Shown here in pieces: positions 1 through 7,107 of a stretch of DNA of 18,705 nucleotides. Below the pieces are notes generated by a model, which searched no databases, was not told the DNA's origin, and was given only the letters and a program-made list of their open reading frames with translations. A program made the translations under genes and the position numbers. The DNA is from Euryarchaeota archaeon UBA251 (GTDB lineage Archaea; Thermoplasmatota; Poseidoniia; Poseidoniales; Thalassarchaeaceae), in contig DAFJ01000055.1 in assembly GCA_002497905.1 (NCBI GenBank), positions 1 through 18,705 of the forward strand, in the 5' to 3' direction. Numbering within the stretch: position 1 is the stretch's first letter; every line of letters starts with the position of its first letter.

Positions 1-966
1 AGTGCATACGGAGATTCTGTTCTACGTTTACCTCCTTCGGCGGTGATGTTTCTCCTTCTAACCGTTAATCTAGTTGCAATTCCGATGTCCTATATCGGAG
101 GTCGAGCTGCGGAGCGATTCGGCACTAAGAAAGTCCTTACTTCCGCTCTAATGGTCTATTGTGTCGCTGCAGTTCTTGCAACTGGATTTGCTCCTCTACC
201 AATGGAAGATAATCATGATGTCCACGATTTCCAATTCAATTTCGATGAGAATAACGACATTTACGAGATTGTTGTGTTATACGATAAAGAGGCCTGTTGC
301 ACAGCGAACTCATGGTTTTCACTAAACGGTGAGGGCGATGCATCATTCCGAGATACTTACTTCACATATCTTACTGATACCACAATTGATGGTGCAGATT
401 CAAACACAGATTATACTCGAAAGTCATTGACAACAGAGGAAGCGTCTCAGATGACCATGTTGATGGTGAACAATACAGATCACAGATTCTCTTTCTCATT
501 CATTGGTGGTTCAGAGAATGGAAAGCAGTCAGTCGGGGATAATCATCCGGCCAATTTAGGGGATGGACCCTTGGACGGTTGGGCGATGTTCATGCGGGAC
601 AATCTCTGGGGTCCACTAGGCATGACGGTCACATTGCAGTTTGTCTTCCTAGGGATGATGGTGGGCATGGTGATGGGCACTGCGGGTGCTCAAGCTCGCA
701 GTTTGTTCTCTCTACTAATTCCAAGGACAAGGACGACGGAATTCTTTGGGTTCTTTGGGTTCATTGGAAAGGCGGCAGCCGTCGTCGGTCCCCTTGTTTA
801 TGCGATGACGGTGGCAGTATCCGATGACCGAGTTGCAATTCTGACAATTGTTGCAGTTATCCTTGCTGGAACCGCTCTTTTCACACGTGTAGACATTCAG
901 AAAGGTATTGCAGAGGCTGAAGCAGAAGACGCGAGAAATAAGGACAGGTCGATAGAGGAAGAGTGA
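1..966 (+). CDS. MFS transporter, Atg22/UMF1-like, C-terminal part (5' end outside window)
   Basis: The frame is open from base 1, so the gene starts upstream and only its last 321 codons are present. The visible part begins in a membrane helix followed by the MFS cytoplasmic-loop signature GGRAAERFGTKK. After a second helix comes a hydrophilic stretch of about 120 residues (roughly bases 205-570), then membrane helices with the segment QARSLFSLLIPRTRTTEFFG, which matches the UMF1 family pattern (QaxSRSlfaxLiPxgxxaEFFGfy), and GKAAAVVGPL. It ends in a charged, Glu/Arg-rich cytoplasmic tail. UMF1/Atg22 proteins are 12-helix membrane carriers. Atg22 exports vacuolar amino acids in yeast, but the substrate here cannot be told. 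The stop lies 4 bases before the next gene's start, so the two are probably one transcript. The acidic insert is unusual for the family. Confidence 0.8.
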   Translation, partial: SAYGDSVLRLPPSAVMFLLLTVNLVAIPMSYIGGRAAERFGTKKVLTSALMVYCVAAVLATGFAPLPMEDNHDVHDFQFNFDENNDIYEIVVLYDKEACCTANSWFSLNGEGDASFRDTYFTYLTDTTIDGADSNTDYTRKSLTTEEASQMTMLMVNNTDHRFSFSFIGGSENGKQSVGDNHPANLGDGPLDGWAMFMRDNLWGPLGMTVTLQFVFLGMMVGMVMGTAGAQARSLFSLLIPRTRTTEFFGFFGFIGKAAAVVGPLVYAMTVAVSDDRVAILTIVAVILAGTALFTRVDIQKGIAEAEAEDARNKDRSIEEE

Positions 967-970
967 TTTC

Positions 971-1690
971 TTGGGAACTTTCGATGTCGTTCAGCATCTG
1001 CTTACGACATTCTTTTTCGTTCTCACTGCTATTGTATGGGGTGTAGCACTAATACCCGCTGTTTATGGCATGATATTCCTCTGGATGGAGAGTGCAGATT
1101 GGGGTCCTATAGTTCGATCAATTGCTCTAGGTCTTGGAGCAGGATTGAGTTACATTACATGGGTTTGTCTACTACTCTTTGAGGTCGGTTTTATTGGAGC
1201 TATTCTAAGGCCTCGTCTCCCTGAGGGGAGGATTCCATTGAGATCATTTACAACAGTACGATGGGGGATGCTTGGAGCCCTTCATAGAATGGCAATCAAT
1301 CAACTGGGCCTGGTAGTCCCCTCATACATGGGGTCGTTCTATTATCGATTAATGGGATGCAAGGTAGGCAAGGGTGCGCAACTGAATTCCACTTCCATCA
1401 ATGACTGTTTTATGGTTCACATAGGGGATCGAACTGTGATTGGTGGAGGAGCAGCAATCAACGGACATATTGTCGAGAAAGGCGAACTTGTTCTATCGCC
1501 GGTCCGGATTGGAAAGGACTGTGTTATTGGTTCAGGTTCTTTCATCAACCCAGGATGCACAATTGGGGACGGAGCCGTTCTTGCGTCTCGAGCAGTGCTT
1601 CCTAAGTGGACGGAGATTCCACCCGGAGAGGTTTGGGCAGGAATCCCTGCCCGCCGTATCCAGTCGAGGAATACTCCTGAAGAAGACTGA
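971..1690 (+). CDS. Membrane-anchored left-handed beta-helix (hexapeptide) acyltransferase
   Basis: This 239-residue protein has two N-terminal membrane helices (about residues 9-38 and 48-78), an amphipathic linker, and from about residue 120 a hexapeptide-repeat domain. Repeats such as IGDRTVIGGG, IGKDCVIGSGSFI and IGDGAVLASRAVL mark the left-handed beta-helix. The ending GIPARRI is the usual close of sugar or serine O-acetyltransferase-like proteins. The C-terminal half most resembles the LbH domain of Pls/PosA-type membrane acyltransferases. The acceptor is unknown; a lipid, polysaccharide or peptide at the cytoplasmic membrane face is an inference. The start is TTG at 971, because no in-frame ATG occurs until residue 34, inside the first helix. 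It sits 4 bases after the MFS stop, with GAGTGA as a possible ribosome binding site. It converges on the symporter gene, with only 4 bases between the stops. Confidence 0.8.
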   Translation: MGTFDVVQHLLTTFFFVLTAIVWGVALIPAVYGMIFLWMESADWGPIVRSIALGLGAGLSYITWVCLLLFEVGFIGAILRPRLPEGRIPLRSFTTVRWGMLGALHRMAINQLGLVVPSYMGSFYYRLMGCKVGKGAQLNSTSINDCFMVHIGDRTVIGGGAAINGHIVEKGELVLSPVRIGKDCVIGSGSFINPGCTIGDGAVLASRAVLPKWTEIPPGEVWAGIPARRIQSRNTPEED

Positions 1691-1694
1691 ATGC

Positions 1695-3188
1695 TCACTC
1701 TTCTTCGGTCGTTGTGAGACCTGGCTCTGAAGCAGTAGCAATCGATACTAGAATTGTTACTATGCCACTTGCAATTAGGGCAGATAGGAATACATTCAGA
1801 TTTGCTAATCCGTATTCATTTACAGGTTTGTAGATGTACTCGATACCCTTCATGTAATCCTCAGTGTATGTTCCGTATAGGATAACACCGAGGAATCCGG
1901 AAATAGCGCCTGCGAGTGCGCCTTCAGACGTGATTCGATTCCACAGGGTCAGGAGAACCGGTGCTACGGTAGCTGCAGCTAATAGATCAGCGAACAGGAA
2001 GATACCAAACACACTGGCTGCATCGAAGGTAAATCCGAGTACAGTTGGACCAGTCGCTAAGTATACGGCAACCGGCATCAAGCCGATGGTAACGATACGA
2101 GCTTGGGAGAGGTTCATCCGACCATCTGAAAGGTCACGTGTTACAGATGCTGTAATTGCATTCAACAAAGTGTCTGCGCTGGAACATACTAATGCCACTG
2201 CAAGGACAAGGAAGAGGATTAGGATAAGGGTCCCAGCATCTGCAATTAAGATGAAGAAAGCAGCGGATGGGTCGTACACATCCCCGAACATGGGGGCTCC
2301 TCTTCCGGCAACAACCGTTCCGAGGATTCCCATGATGAGAACTAGAGGGAAGACCATCATTGAGGCAATCAATGCACCCCGTTGCAATGCTTCAGGTGAT
2401 TCAGAAGCATGAGTGCGCTGCCAGTTGCCCTGAGAGAACATTTCAGCGGCAGTGATTGCTATAATCAAAGCTAATCCAGATGCAAAGGAATCCATGTAGC
2501 TCATACTACCTATACTCCATTCATCCTCTGGATTGAATGCCTTCGCTTGATTGATCCATTCGCCAAGTCCATCGCTGAACATCTGCGCCATGAGTAGGAT
2601 GCCCAAACCTGTCAATAGAGCAATCACAGTCAATGCTTGGATTCTGTCGGTCGCTAGTGAAGCAGGTAAACCCCCGAGAGCGGTATAGCTTGCGGTTGCG
2701 GCCGCAATTAGAATCATAGGGATTAGAGGATCTAGTCCACCAAGAATCAAACTTGCCTTTCCAATGGCTGTGAATTCAGCAAAAAGGAAAGTGAACATGT
2801 AGAGAATAGATATGATTCCGACGTAAATTTGCATAGTTCGTCCTAGTCGAGCACGCACGTAATCTGCCAATGTAACCCCGTCAGGAAGTGATGAACGAAT
2901 CTTAGGTCCGACATAAGCTAGCAGAAGGAATGGAGTAGCAGAAGAGAGAGCATATCCTACGACGTCCCAGAAACCGCCCCAATAGCCTACTTCACTTGGA
3001 CCAAAGAGAATCCATACTCCCATGCCTGAGGCGAATAGGCTCAGTGCAATACGCATCGAAGATTGTGATCCCCGTGCCGCAAGAAATTCATCGACCTCGA
3101 TATCTTTTCCAGATGCGGCCTTGTATCCGATATAGCCGAAGAGGCCAATCGTAGCAATCAATAATCCATATGCAAGTGTTGGTTCCAT
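1695..3188 (-). CDS. Sodium:solute symporter (SSS/SLC5 family), probable thiamine or thiamine-precursor importer
   Basis: This 497-residue protein has about 13 hydrophobic helices, the normal size and layout for sodium:solute symporters. Family features seen are the early unwound-helix region ASGMGVWILFGPSEVGYWGG, the sequence YTALGGLPASLATDRIQ after the mid-protein helices (compare the family's YtxxGGlxAvxxTDxxQ), and SSADTLLNAITASVTRDL (compare SSxdSxLnaxstxxxxDi). Such carriers couple uptake to the sodium gradient. The substrate prediction comes from the leader: a TPP riboswitch at 3191-3266 ends immediately before the ATG and includes its GGAGGGAGG ribosome binding site. By precedent, TPP riboswitches control thiamine biosynthesis and transport genes, so thiamine, HMP, a thiazole moiety or another precursor is likely. 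The short acidic C-terminus ends TTTEEE. The family call is firm; the substrate is an inference. Confidence 0.9.
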   Translation of the reverse strand: MEPTLAYGLLIATIGLFGYIGYKAASGKDIEVDEFLAARGSQSSMRIALSLFASGMGVWILFGPSEVGYWGGFWDVVGYALSSATPFLLLAYVGPKIRSSLPDGVTLADYVRARLGRTMQIYVGIISILYMFTFLFAEFTAIGKASLILGGLDPLIPMILIAAATASYTALGGLPASLATDRIQALTVIALLTGLGILLMAQMFSDGLGEWINQAKAFNPEDEWSIGSMSYMDSFASGLALIIAITAAEMFSQGNWQRTHASESPEALQRGALIASMMVFPLVLIMGILGTVVAGRGAPMFGDVYDPSAAFFILIADAGTLILILFLVLAVALVCSSADTLLNAITASVTRDLSDGRMNLSQARIVTIGLMPVAVYLATGPTVLGFTFDAASVFGIFLFADLLAAATVAPVLLTLWNRITSEGALAGAISGFLGVILYGTYTEDYMKGIEYIYKPVNEYGLANLNVFLSALIASGIVTILVSIATASEPGLTTTEEE

Positions 3189-3190
3189 TT

Positions 3191-3199
3191 CCTCCCTCC
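3191..3199 (-). promoter_or_regulatory. Ribosome binding site inside the TPP aptamer
   Basis: GGAGGGAGG on the minus strand ends 2 bases before the symporter ATG; the upstream GGAGG copy has 6 bases of spacing. The same bases form the conserved 3' closing strand (GGAGGGA) of the TPP aptamer, so ligand binding and ribosome access should exclude each other. Confidence 0.75.
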
Positions 3200-3266
3200 G
3201 CTGGAATTACCCAGATCAGGTCGTGGGTCGTCGCCGAAGCAACCTCTCAGCAAATAGCTCCCCAGT
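3191..3266 (-). promoter_or_regulatory. TPP (thiamine pyrophosphate) riboswitch
   Basis: Read on the minus strand, all conserved blocks of the THI-box aptamer occur in order. They are GGGGAGC (3263-3257), GCTGAGAGG (3251-3243), a variable P3a hairpin GTTGC-TTCG-GCGAC, ACCC, ACCTGATCTGG (3221-3211), and TAATTCCAGCGGAGGGA ending near 3193. The P5 stem CTGG/CCAG and the short P4 pairing CCT/AGG are present. The aptamer lies 3-5 bases before the symporter ATG, and its 3' strand carries GGAGGGAGG, so TPP binding would be expected to hide the ribosome binding site and switch translation off. The outer P1 stem is weak by eye, at about two base pairs. No expression platform or terminator separates aptamer and gene. 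Confidence 0.93.
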
Positions 3267-3328
3267 AGTTCCCTCCTTATTTCGGCACTGCTTGAAGATT
3301 CCTTATCGGAAGCAACAACAGTATCGAG

Positions 3329-4579
3329 TTAGATGTGAGAATAGTATTCTCTAGCGCTGTCCTCCAACGCTTCCAAGGATGCTAACTCGTCGATGGTTAG
3401 GGTAACTCCATCGCGCCGAATAGGCTCACCGTCTACAAAGACGTCAAGGACGCGCCCCCCACTGTAGATTAGGTTAGAGAGAAGTCGTCGATCATCACGC
3501 CCAGTGGGACGAAGTCGAACATCGTTCAAATCCCATGTAATCCAATCCTTACTTCCCTTTGTGGCGAGTTGCCATGTCTCGACGGGATCGAGGATTCGGG
3601 CATCCCAGTGGTCATGCCGTTGAATTAGACTTGCGGCTTTAGCTTCAGCACGCATGTCTAATGAGTTGTTACTAGCTGCACCATCGGTCCCAAGTCGAAC
3701 ATCTACATTGGCATCCTTCATTGCGGGATAGGACATCGTGCCACCACAGGCTAACTTCTGATTGCTGCTAGGGCAATGAACAGCATGGCATTTTTTCTCA
3801 GCAAGAATTCGCATCTCTTTCTTCGTAACCCATCCACAGTGTGCACATACTGTCCCCTCTTCTAGGAATCCTATGGAGTCGAGGTATTCTACTGGATACA
3901 TACCATGTTCTGCATGGCAGTTTGCAACTTCCTGTCTTGTTTCGCTGGTGTGTATGTGGACCGATGCTGAGTATCGACGTCCGAGTTCTGCTGCACGGAG
4001 CAACGTCTCTTCGGAACAGGTGTAGACGGCGTGTGCGGCAACACCGTATTGAACGCGGCCGTTGGCTAGAGAACCATCAGAGAGTAGGGTCTCCAGCATC
4101 TTGAGCGCATTACCACTGTCTGACATATCTTCTGATGAGGGGGGCCAATCAGTTGTTGGACCACATACAATTCCTCGAATCCCACTTTCTGCTACGACTG
4201 GCGCTATGGCATCAGGATGGTGGTACATGTCACAGGCGAAGGTTGTCCCAGTTGCGATTAATTCAGCAATTGCAGCTCGCGTACCAACCTCGATAAGTTC
4301 CTTGGTAACATGACGCTCAGTTGGAAAAATCGATGTCTGTAACCATTCCATCAATGGTAACCCCTCACCCATGCTACGATTGAGGACCATTGGCAGGTGA
4401 GTATGCCAGTTCTGAAATGAGCGTGTGATTACACGATTTGAACCATCAATAGTATCGATGACATCCTCATCACCATGGCTCTCTGACCATGATCCATCAC
4501 TGTGAAGGAGGACATCGCCTCGATGCACACGCCCACCTTCAGTAACGAGGCGAGTCGAGGTGATACGCCTCGGTTCCAT
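3329..4579 (-). CDS. mtaD: Amidohydrolase, 5'-methylthioadenosine/S-adenosylhomocysteine deaminase family
   Basis: From the ATG at 4579 the protein has 416 residues, typical of the MtaD/SAH deaminase family, which deaminates adenine nucleosides (MTA, SAH or 5'-deoxyadenosine) to inosine forms. Metal and catalytic motifs are in order: NWHTHLP (H59, H61), MEWL (E78, substrate), AAHA (H183), HIHTSET (H210, E213), CAHCGW (H247) and GTDGAAS (D299). The set is complete, so an active cytoplasmic zinc or iron enzyme is expected. Choice of purine substrate cannot be decided by eye; related chlorohydrolases share the motifs. A TTG at 4621 would extend the protein by 14 residues and overlap the upstream AIM24 stop as TTGA, which could allow coupled translation. 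I prefer the ATG because the extension (RPHTQVRPILPRS) has no family look. Confidence 0.83.
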   Translation of the reverse strand: MEPRRITSTRLVTEGGRVHRGDVLLHSDGSWSESHGDEDVIDTIDGSNRVITRSFQNWHTHLPMVLNRSMGEGLPLMEWLQTSIFPTERHVTKELIEVGTRAAIAELIATGTTFACDMYHHPDAIAPVVAESGIRGIVCGPTTDWPPSSEDMSDSGNALKMLETLLSDGSLANGRVQYGVAAHAVYTCSEETLLRAAELGRRYSASVHIHTSETRQEVANCHAEHGMYPVEYLDSIGFLEEGTVCAHCGWVTKKEMRILAEKKCHAVHCPSSNQKLACGGTMSYPAMKDANVDVRLGTDGAASNNSLDMRAEAKAASLIQRHDHWDARILDPVETWQLATKGSKDWITWDLNDVRLRPTGRDDRRLLSNLIYSGGRVLDVFVDGEPIRRDGVTLTIDELASLEALEDSAREYYSHI

Positions 4580-4617
4580 GGACCGAGGAAGAATCGGTCG
4601 GACTTGAGTATGTGGTC

Positions 4618-5343
4618 TCAACCGAGGAAACTTTCGGCGATATTGAAGGCACCAGAACCGCCGCTATTACTCGTTGGAATAAATGGTGCAAGGACATTAG
4701 CAAGGCCCTGTGCATTACGAGTTTGCGTATACAACCGTCCCTGGCCAGAGAATATCATTACCAATCCTTCTCCACCAAGAATGGAGGATTTGAGACTCCC
4801 TGCCTTCGTGACGCGATATTCAAGCCCTTCTTCGAAGGCAACTACATGTCCCGTGTCGACTGTGATTTCTTGACCAGGTTGGACATCAATCTGCTTGATT
4901 GCCCCATAGGAGTTGAAGTGCAAGGTTCCAGTAGTTTCTTCTGTGTAACATCGGAGGAAGAATATGGATTCCCCTGAGAAGAGCCCTTTAGCACCCTGAA
5001 ACTTTGTGGACATCTCTACGTTTGGTGTCGATGCAAGATAGGCGCCGGATTGCAAAAACATTGCTTTTCCCGGTTGCAAATCGCTCGTAACAATCGTTCC
5101 AGGGGTTCCAGGCGCGATCATGACCCAACCACCCTGAGGTCCACCTGTGAAGTAGTTCTGAAAGATTGATTCACCGCCGAATATCTTCCGTTTTAGCGCT
5201 TTGAATAAGCCGCCTGACTTGGTTTCCATTTCGACTCCTGCCATCGAAACCATCGCCCCTGACTCGGCGCGTATTGTCTCACCTGGATCTACAGACACTG
5301 TAAGTAGTGCAAATTCTGGGTCGAACTCTATGTGATTCTGCAT
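4618..5343 (-). CDS. AIM24/TIGR00266 family protein, copy 2
   Basis: This 241-residue protein has the AIM24 family pattern throughout: GAMVSMAGVEMETKSGG near the N-terminus, the GGESIFQNYFTG block, GPQGGWVMIAPGTPG, SGAYLASTPNV, the FSGESIFFLR block, QPGQEITVDTGHVVAFE and GGEGLVMIFSGQG. The family is a beta-rich fold of unknown biochemical role; the yeast member Aim24 affects mitochondrial inner-membrane organisation. There is no signal peptide or membrane helix, so it is probably cytoplasmic or peripheral. It lies 20 bases after a paralogue of the same length class and shares most motif positions with it, so it is a tandem duplicate. AGGTGA about 6 bases before the ATG is a good ribosome binding site. 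The C-terminus has a Gly/Ser-rich linker and a short tail (about residues 226-241) that the paralogue lacks. Confidence 0.86.
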   Translation of the reverse strand: MQNHIEFDPEFALLTVSVDPGETIRAESGAMVSMAGVEMETKSGGLFKALKRKIFGGESIFQNYFTGGPQGGWVMIAPGTPGTIVTSDLQPGKAMFLQSGAYLASTPNVEMSTKFQGAKGLFSGESIFFLRCYTEETTGTLHFNSYGAIKQIDVQPGQEITVDTGHVVAFEEGLEYRVTKAGSLKSSILGGEGLVMIFSGQGRLYTQTRNAQGLANVLAPFIPTSNSGGSGAFNIAESFLG

Positions 5344-5363
5344 TTATTTCACCTAGGAGTCAA

Positions 5364-6053
5364 TCAGTTGCCACGGGATGGCAGGAATGGGATTAATTTG
5401 GAAGCAAGGCTTCCAACATTTCTTGTCTGAATCCAGACACTGCCTTGACCTGAAAAGTGCATTACAAGTCCTTCTCCACCTAGGAAGAGCGACTTCATGC
5501 CGCCAACTTTCCCAATCTCGTAAGTCACAGTGTCATCGAAAGCGACGACATGACCTGTATCCACTGTAATGACCTGACCGGGCTGAATAGGAATTTCCTT
5601 GATTGCCCCGAAGGAATTGAACCAAGCGCGTCCAGCCTGACCATCTTCTGTAAAGGCACGAATGAAGAACACTGATTCGCCAGAGAACATGCCCTTGAAT
5701 CCCTGAAATTTCGTATCAGTCTGCACGTTTGGCGTAGAGGCAAGGTAAGACCCGCCCTGAATGAAGACCTGTCGTCCAGGTTGGATATCGCGGTGTTTAA
5801 TGTCGCCTGGTGCTCCAGGAGCGAGGCTAATCCAGCCACCCTGTGCGCCAGCTGTGAAGGTGTTGAGGAAGAACGACTCGCCACCTAACGCCATCTTCTT
5901 GAGTCCCTTGAAGAAGCCCCCGCTTGACTTTGTCTGCATCTGCATGCCTGCCATAGAGACCATTGCTCCGGGTTCAACATTTACAGCTTCACCTGGGGAA
6001 CAGGCGAGTGTCAAAAGTGTGTAGGAGGGATCAAACTCAAGGTGTTCTTGCAT
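5364..6053 (-). CDS. AIM24/TIGR00266 family protein, copy 1
   Basis: This 229-residue first gene of the minus-strand cluster is a close paralogue of its downstream neighbour. Both start MQ-H-EFDP and share GAMVSMAG, TKSSGGFFKGLKK, GGESFFLNTF, GAQGGWISLAPGAPG, GSYLASTPNV, TKFQG, GMFSGESVFFIRAF, FNSFGAIKEI, QPGQVITVDTGHVVAF and GGEGLVMHFSGQG. It is a soluble beta-rich protein of unknown function. It lacks the Gly/Ser tail of copy 2. A TATA-like GATATAAC is centred about 25 bases before the ATG, which fits a leaderless archaeal transcript starting at or next to the start codon. It is divergent from the J-domain gene. Confidence 0.87.
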   Translation of the reverse strand: MQEHLEFDPSYTLLTLACSPGEAVNVEPGAMVSMAGMQMQTKSSGGFFKGLKKMALGGESFFLNTFTAGAQGGWISLAPGAPGDIKHRDIQPGRQVFIQGGSYLASTPNVQTDTKFQGFKGMFSGESVFFIRAFTEDGQAGRAWFNSFGAIKEIPIQPGQVITVDTGHVVAFDDTVTYEIGKVGGMKSLFLGGEGLVMHFSGQGSVWIQTRNVGSLASKLIPFLPSRGN

Positions 6054-6074
6054 GACTTGGCCATAGTTCCCTCA

Positions 6075-6082
6075 GTTATATC
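6075..6082. promoter_or_regulatory. Candidate TATA element between divergent AIM24 and J-domain genes
   Basis: GTTATATC on the plus strand reads GATATAAC on the minus strand. Its centre is about 25 bases from the AIM24 ATG (6053) and about 30 bases from the plus-strand ATG at 6109. That spacing fits an archaeal TATA box, with leaderless transcription on the minus side and a near-leaderless start on the plus side. No clear purine-rich BRE is seen on either side. Confidence 0.4.
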
Positions 6083-6108
6083 GGTTGGGTCTGTGGGTTC
6101 TTGTTGAA

Positions 6109-7029
6109 ATGGGACGGTTACTTTGGCGTTGTATGGATGGTCGCGACCCCTATCAGGTTCTAGGTGTCGAGCGTTCGGCTTCAGATGCCGAGATTAAGCG
6201 AGCATTCCGTCGTCTTGCACGGCAACATCATCCCGATCGAAACCCAGGAGATCCAGCGGCAGAGGAGCGCTTCAAATCCATTCAATCGGCGTATGATTCC
6301 ATAGGTTCTCCGCAGAAGCGGAGGGAACACGATCAGGCTGAGCAGTTTGCAAGATTTACAGGAAGTGGACCTGGCCCTAGAGGTCTCGATGACCTCCTCC
6401 GTCAGATGATGCGTGGTGGGGCGCAGGAGCCTCCTCGAGAGCCTCCAAAACGTGGTATTGACATCGAACTAGGCATCGATGTATCCTCATCGTTAGCTGA
6501 ATCCGGAGGAAAGATTCCCTTCGAACTTAGTCGTTTACGTCGCTGTAAGAGATGCGATGGTACCACCTTTCGAACCGGTTCGAATTGTGCGGTATGCAAT
6601 GGTCGTGGCGTCCATCGCCGGGAGAGTACCGTCACTGTTACAATTCCGTCGAAGGTTGCTCATGGGCATCGTCTGAGGTTACGCGGCTTGGGTAACGAGC
6701 ATCCAATGGGTACACCCGGCGACCTAATACTGATGGTTAGAGTTGACCCAGGAGAGGGTCGAAGATGGGAATCAGAACGTTTGGTACAGACGTTACAAGT
6801 TCCTTACACTGCTATGTTACTTGGAGGAAATGTGGAGTTCAATACCCCATCCGGACGTACCATCCGTATGCAAATTGATGCGGGGAGCCAACCTGGAGAC
6901 CGGCGAAGGATACCTAGTGAAGGATGGCAAGGAGGCCCCCTCGATCTTGAACTAGCGATTGGGGATGTGGGTGAACTAACACTAGAGATGATCGAAGCCC
7001 TTGAGAAACTTCGAACTCTAGGATTGTGA
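6109..7029 (+). CDS. J-domain (DnaJ/CbpA-like) co-chaperone with a single zinc centre
   Basis: The J domain is at the N-terminus: DPYQVLGV, helix II IKRAFRRLARQHHPDRNPGD with the HPD motif that stimulates Hsp70 ATPase, and FKSIQSAYDSIGSPQKRREHD. A Gly/Pro-rich linker follows, then a DnaJ C-terminal substrate-binding region. This contains one CxxC pair (CKRC) and one CAVCNGRG, giving a single four-cysteine zinc site instead of the two sites and four CxxCxGxG repeats of classical DnaJ. The rest (VTVTIPSKVAHGHRLRLRGLGNEH, GTPGDLILMVRV, and a second beta domain) is DnaJ-like, about 298 residues from the third start option. Starts: TTG 6085, ATG 6109 (used; fits the TATA-like element) or ATG 6133, which places the J domain right at the N-terminus. 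No strong ribosome binding site is seen. It would work with DnaK in the cytoplasm. Confidence 0.85.
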   Translation: MGRLLWRCMDGRDPYQVLGVERSASDAEIKRAFRRLARQHHPDRNPGDPAAEERFKSIQSAYDSIGSPQKRREHDQAEQFARFTGSGPGPRGLDDLLRQMMRGGAQEPPREPPKRGIDIELGIDVSSSLAESGGKIPFELSRLRRCKRCDGTTFRTGSNCAVCNGRGVHRRESTVTVTIPSKVAHGHRLRLRGLGNEHPMGTPGDLILMVRVDPGEGRRWESERLVQTLQVPYTAMLLGGNVEFNTPSGRTIRMQIDAGSQPGDRRRIPSEGWQGGPLDLELAIGDVGELTLEMIEALEKLRTLGL

Positions 7030-7107
7030 TCATATACTTCCGTGCCTATCGTTTTCTCTTATGGTCTACTAACGAGTATTCATCTAGGGGATAATCGTAA
7101 TCGGTCC

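Noticed and set aside
1864..2412. Plus-strand open frame (182 codons) inside the symporter gene
   Set aside because: The opposite strand encodes a complete SSS transporter, and this frame shows only Ala/Arg-rich shadow sequence.
3264..3328. A promoter TATA box directly upstream of the TPP riboswitch (GAAATAAG on the minus strand)
   Set aside because: At 25-base spacing the transcript would start inside the aptamer. The element is weak, so the real start, or read-through from the amidohydrolase, is left open.
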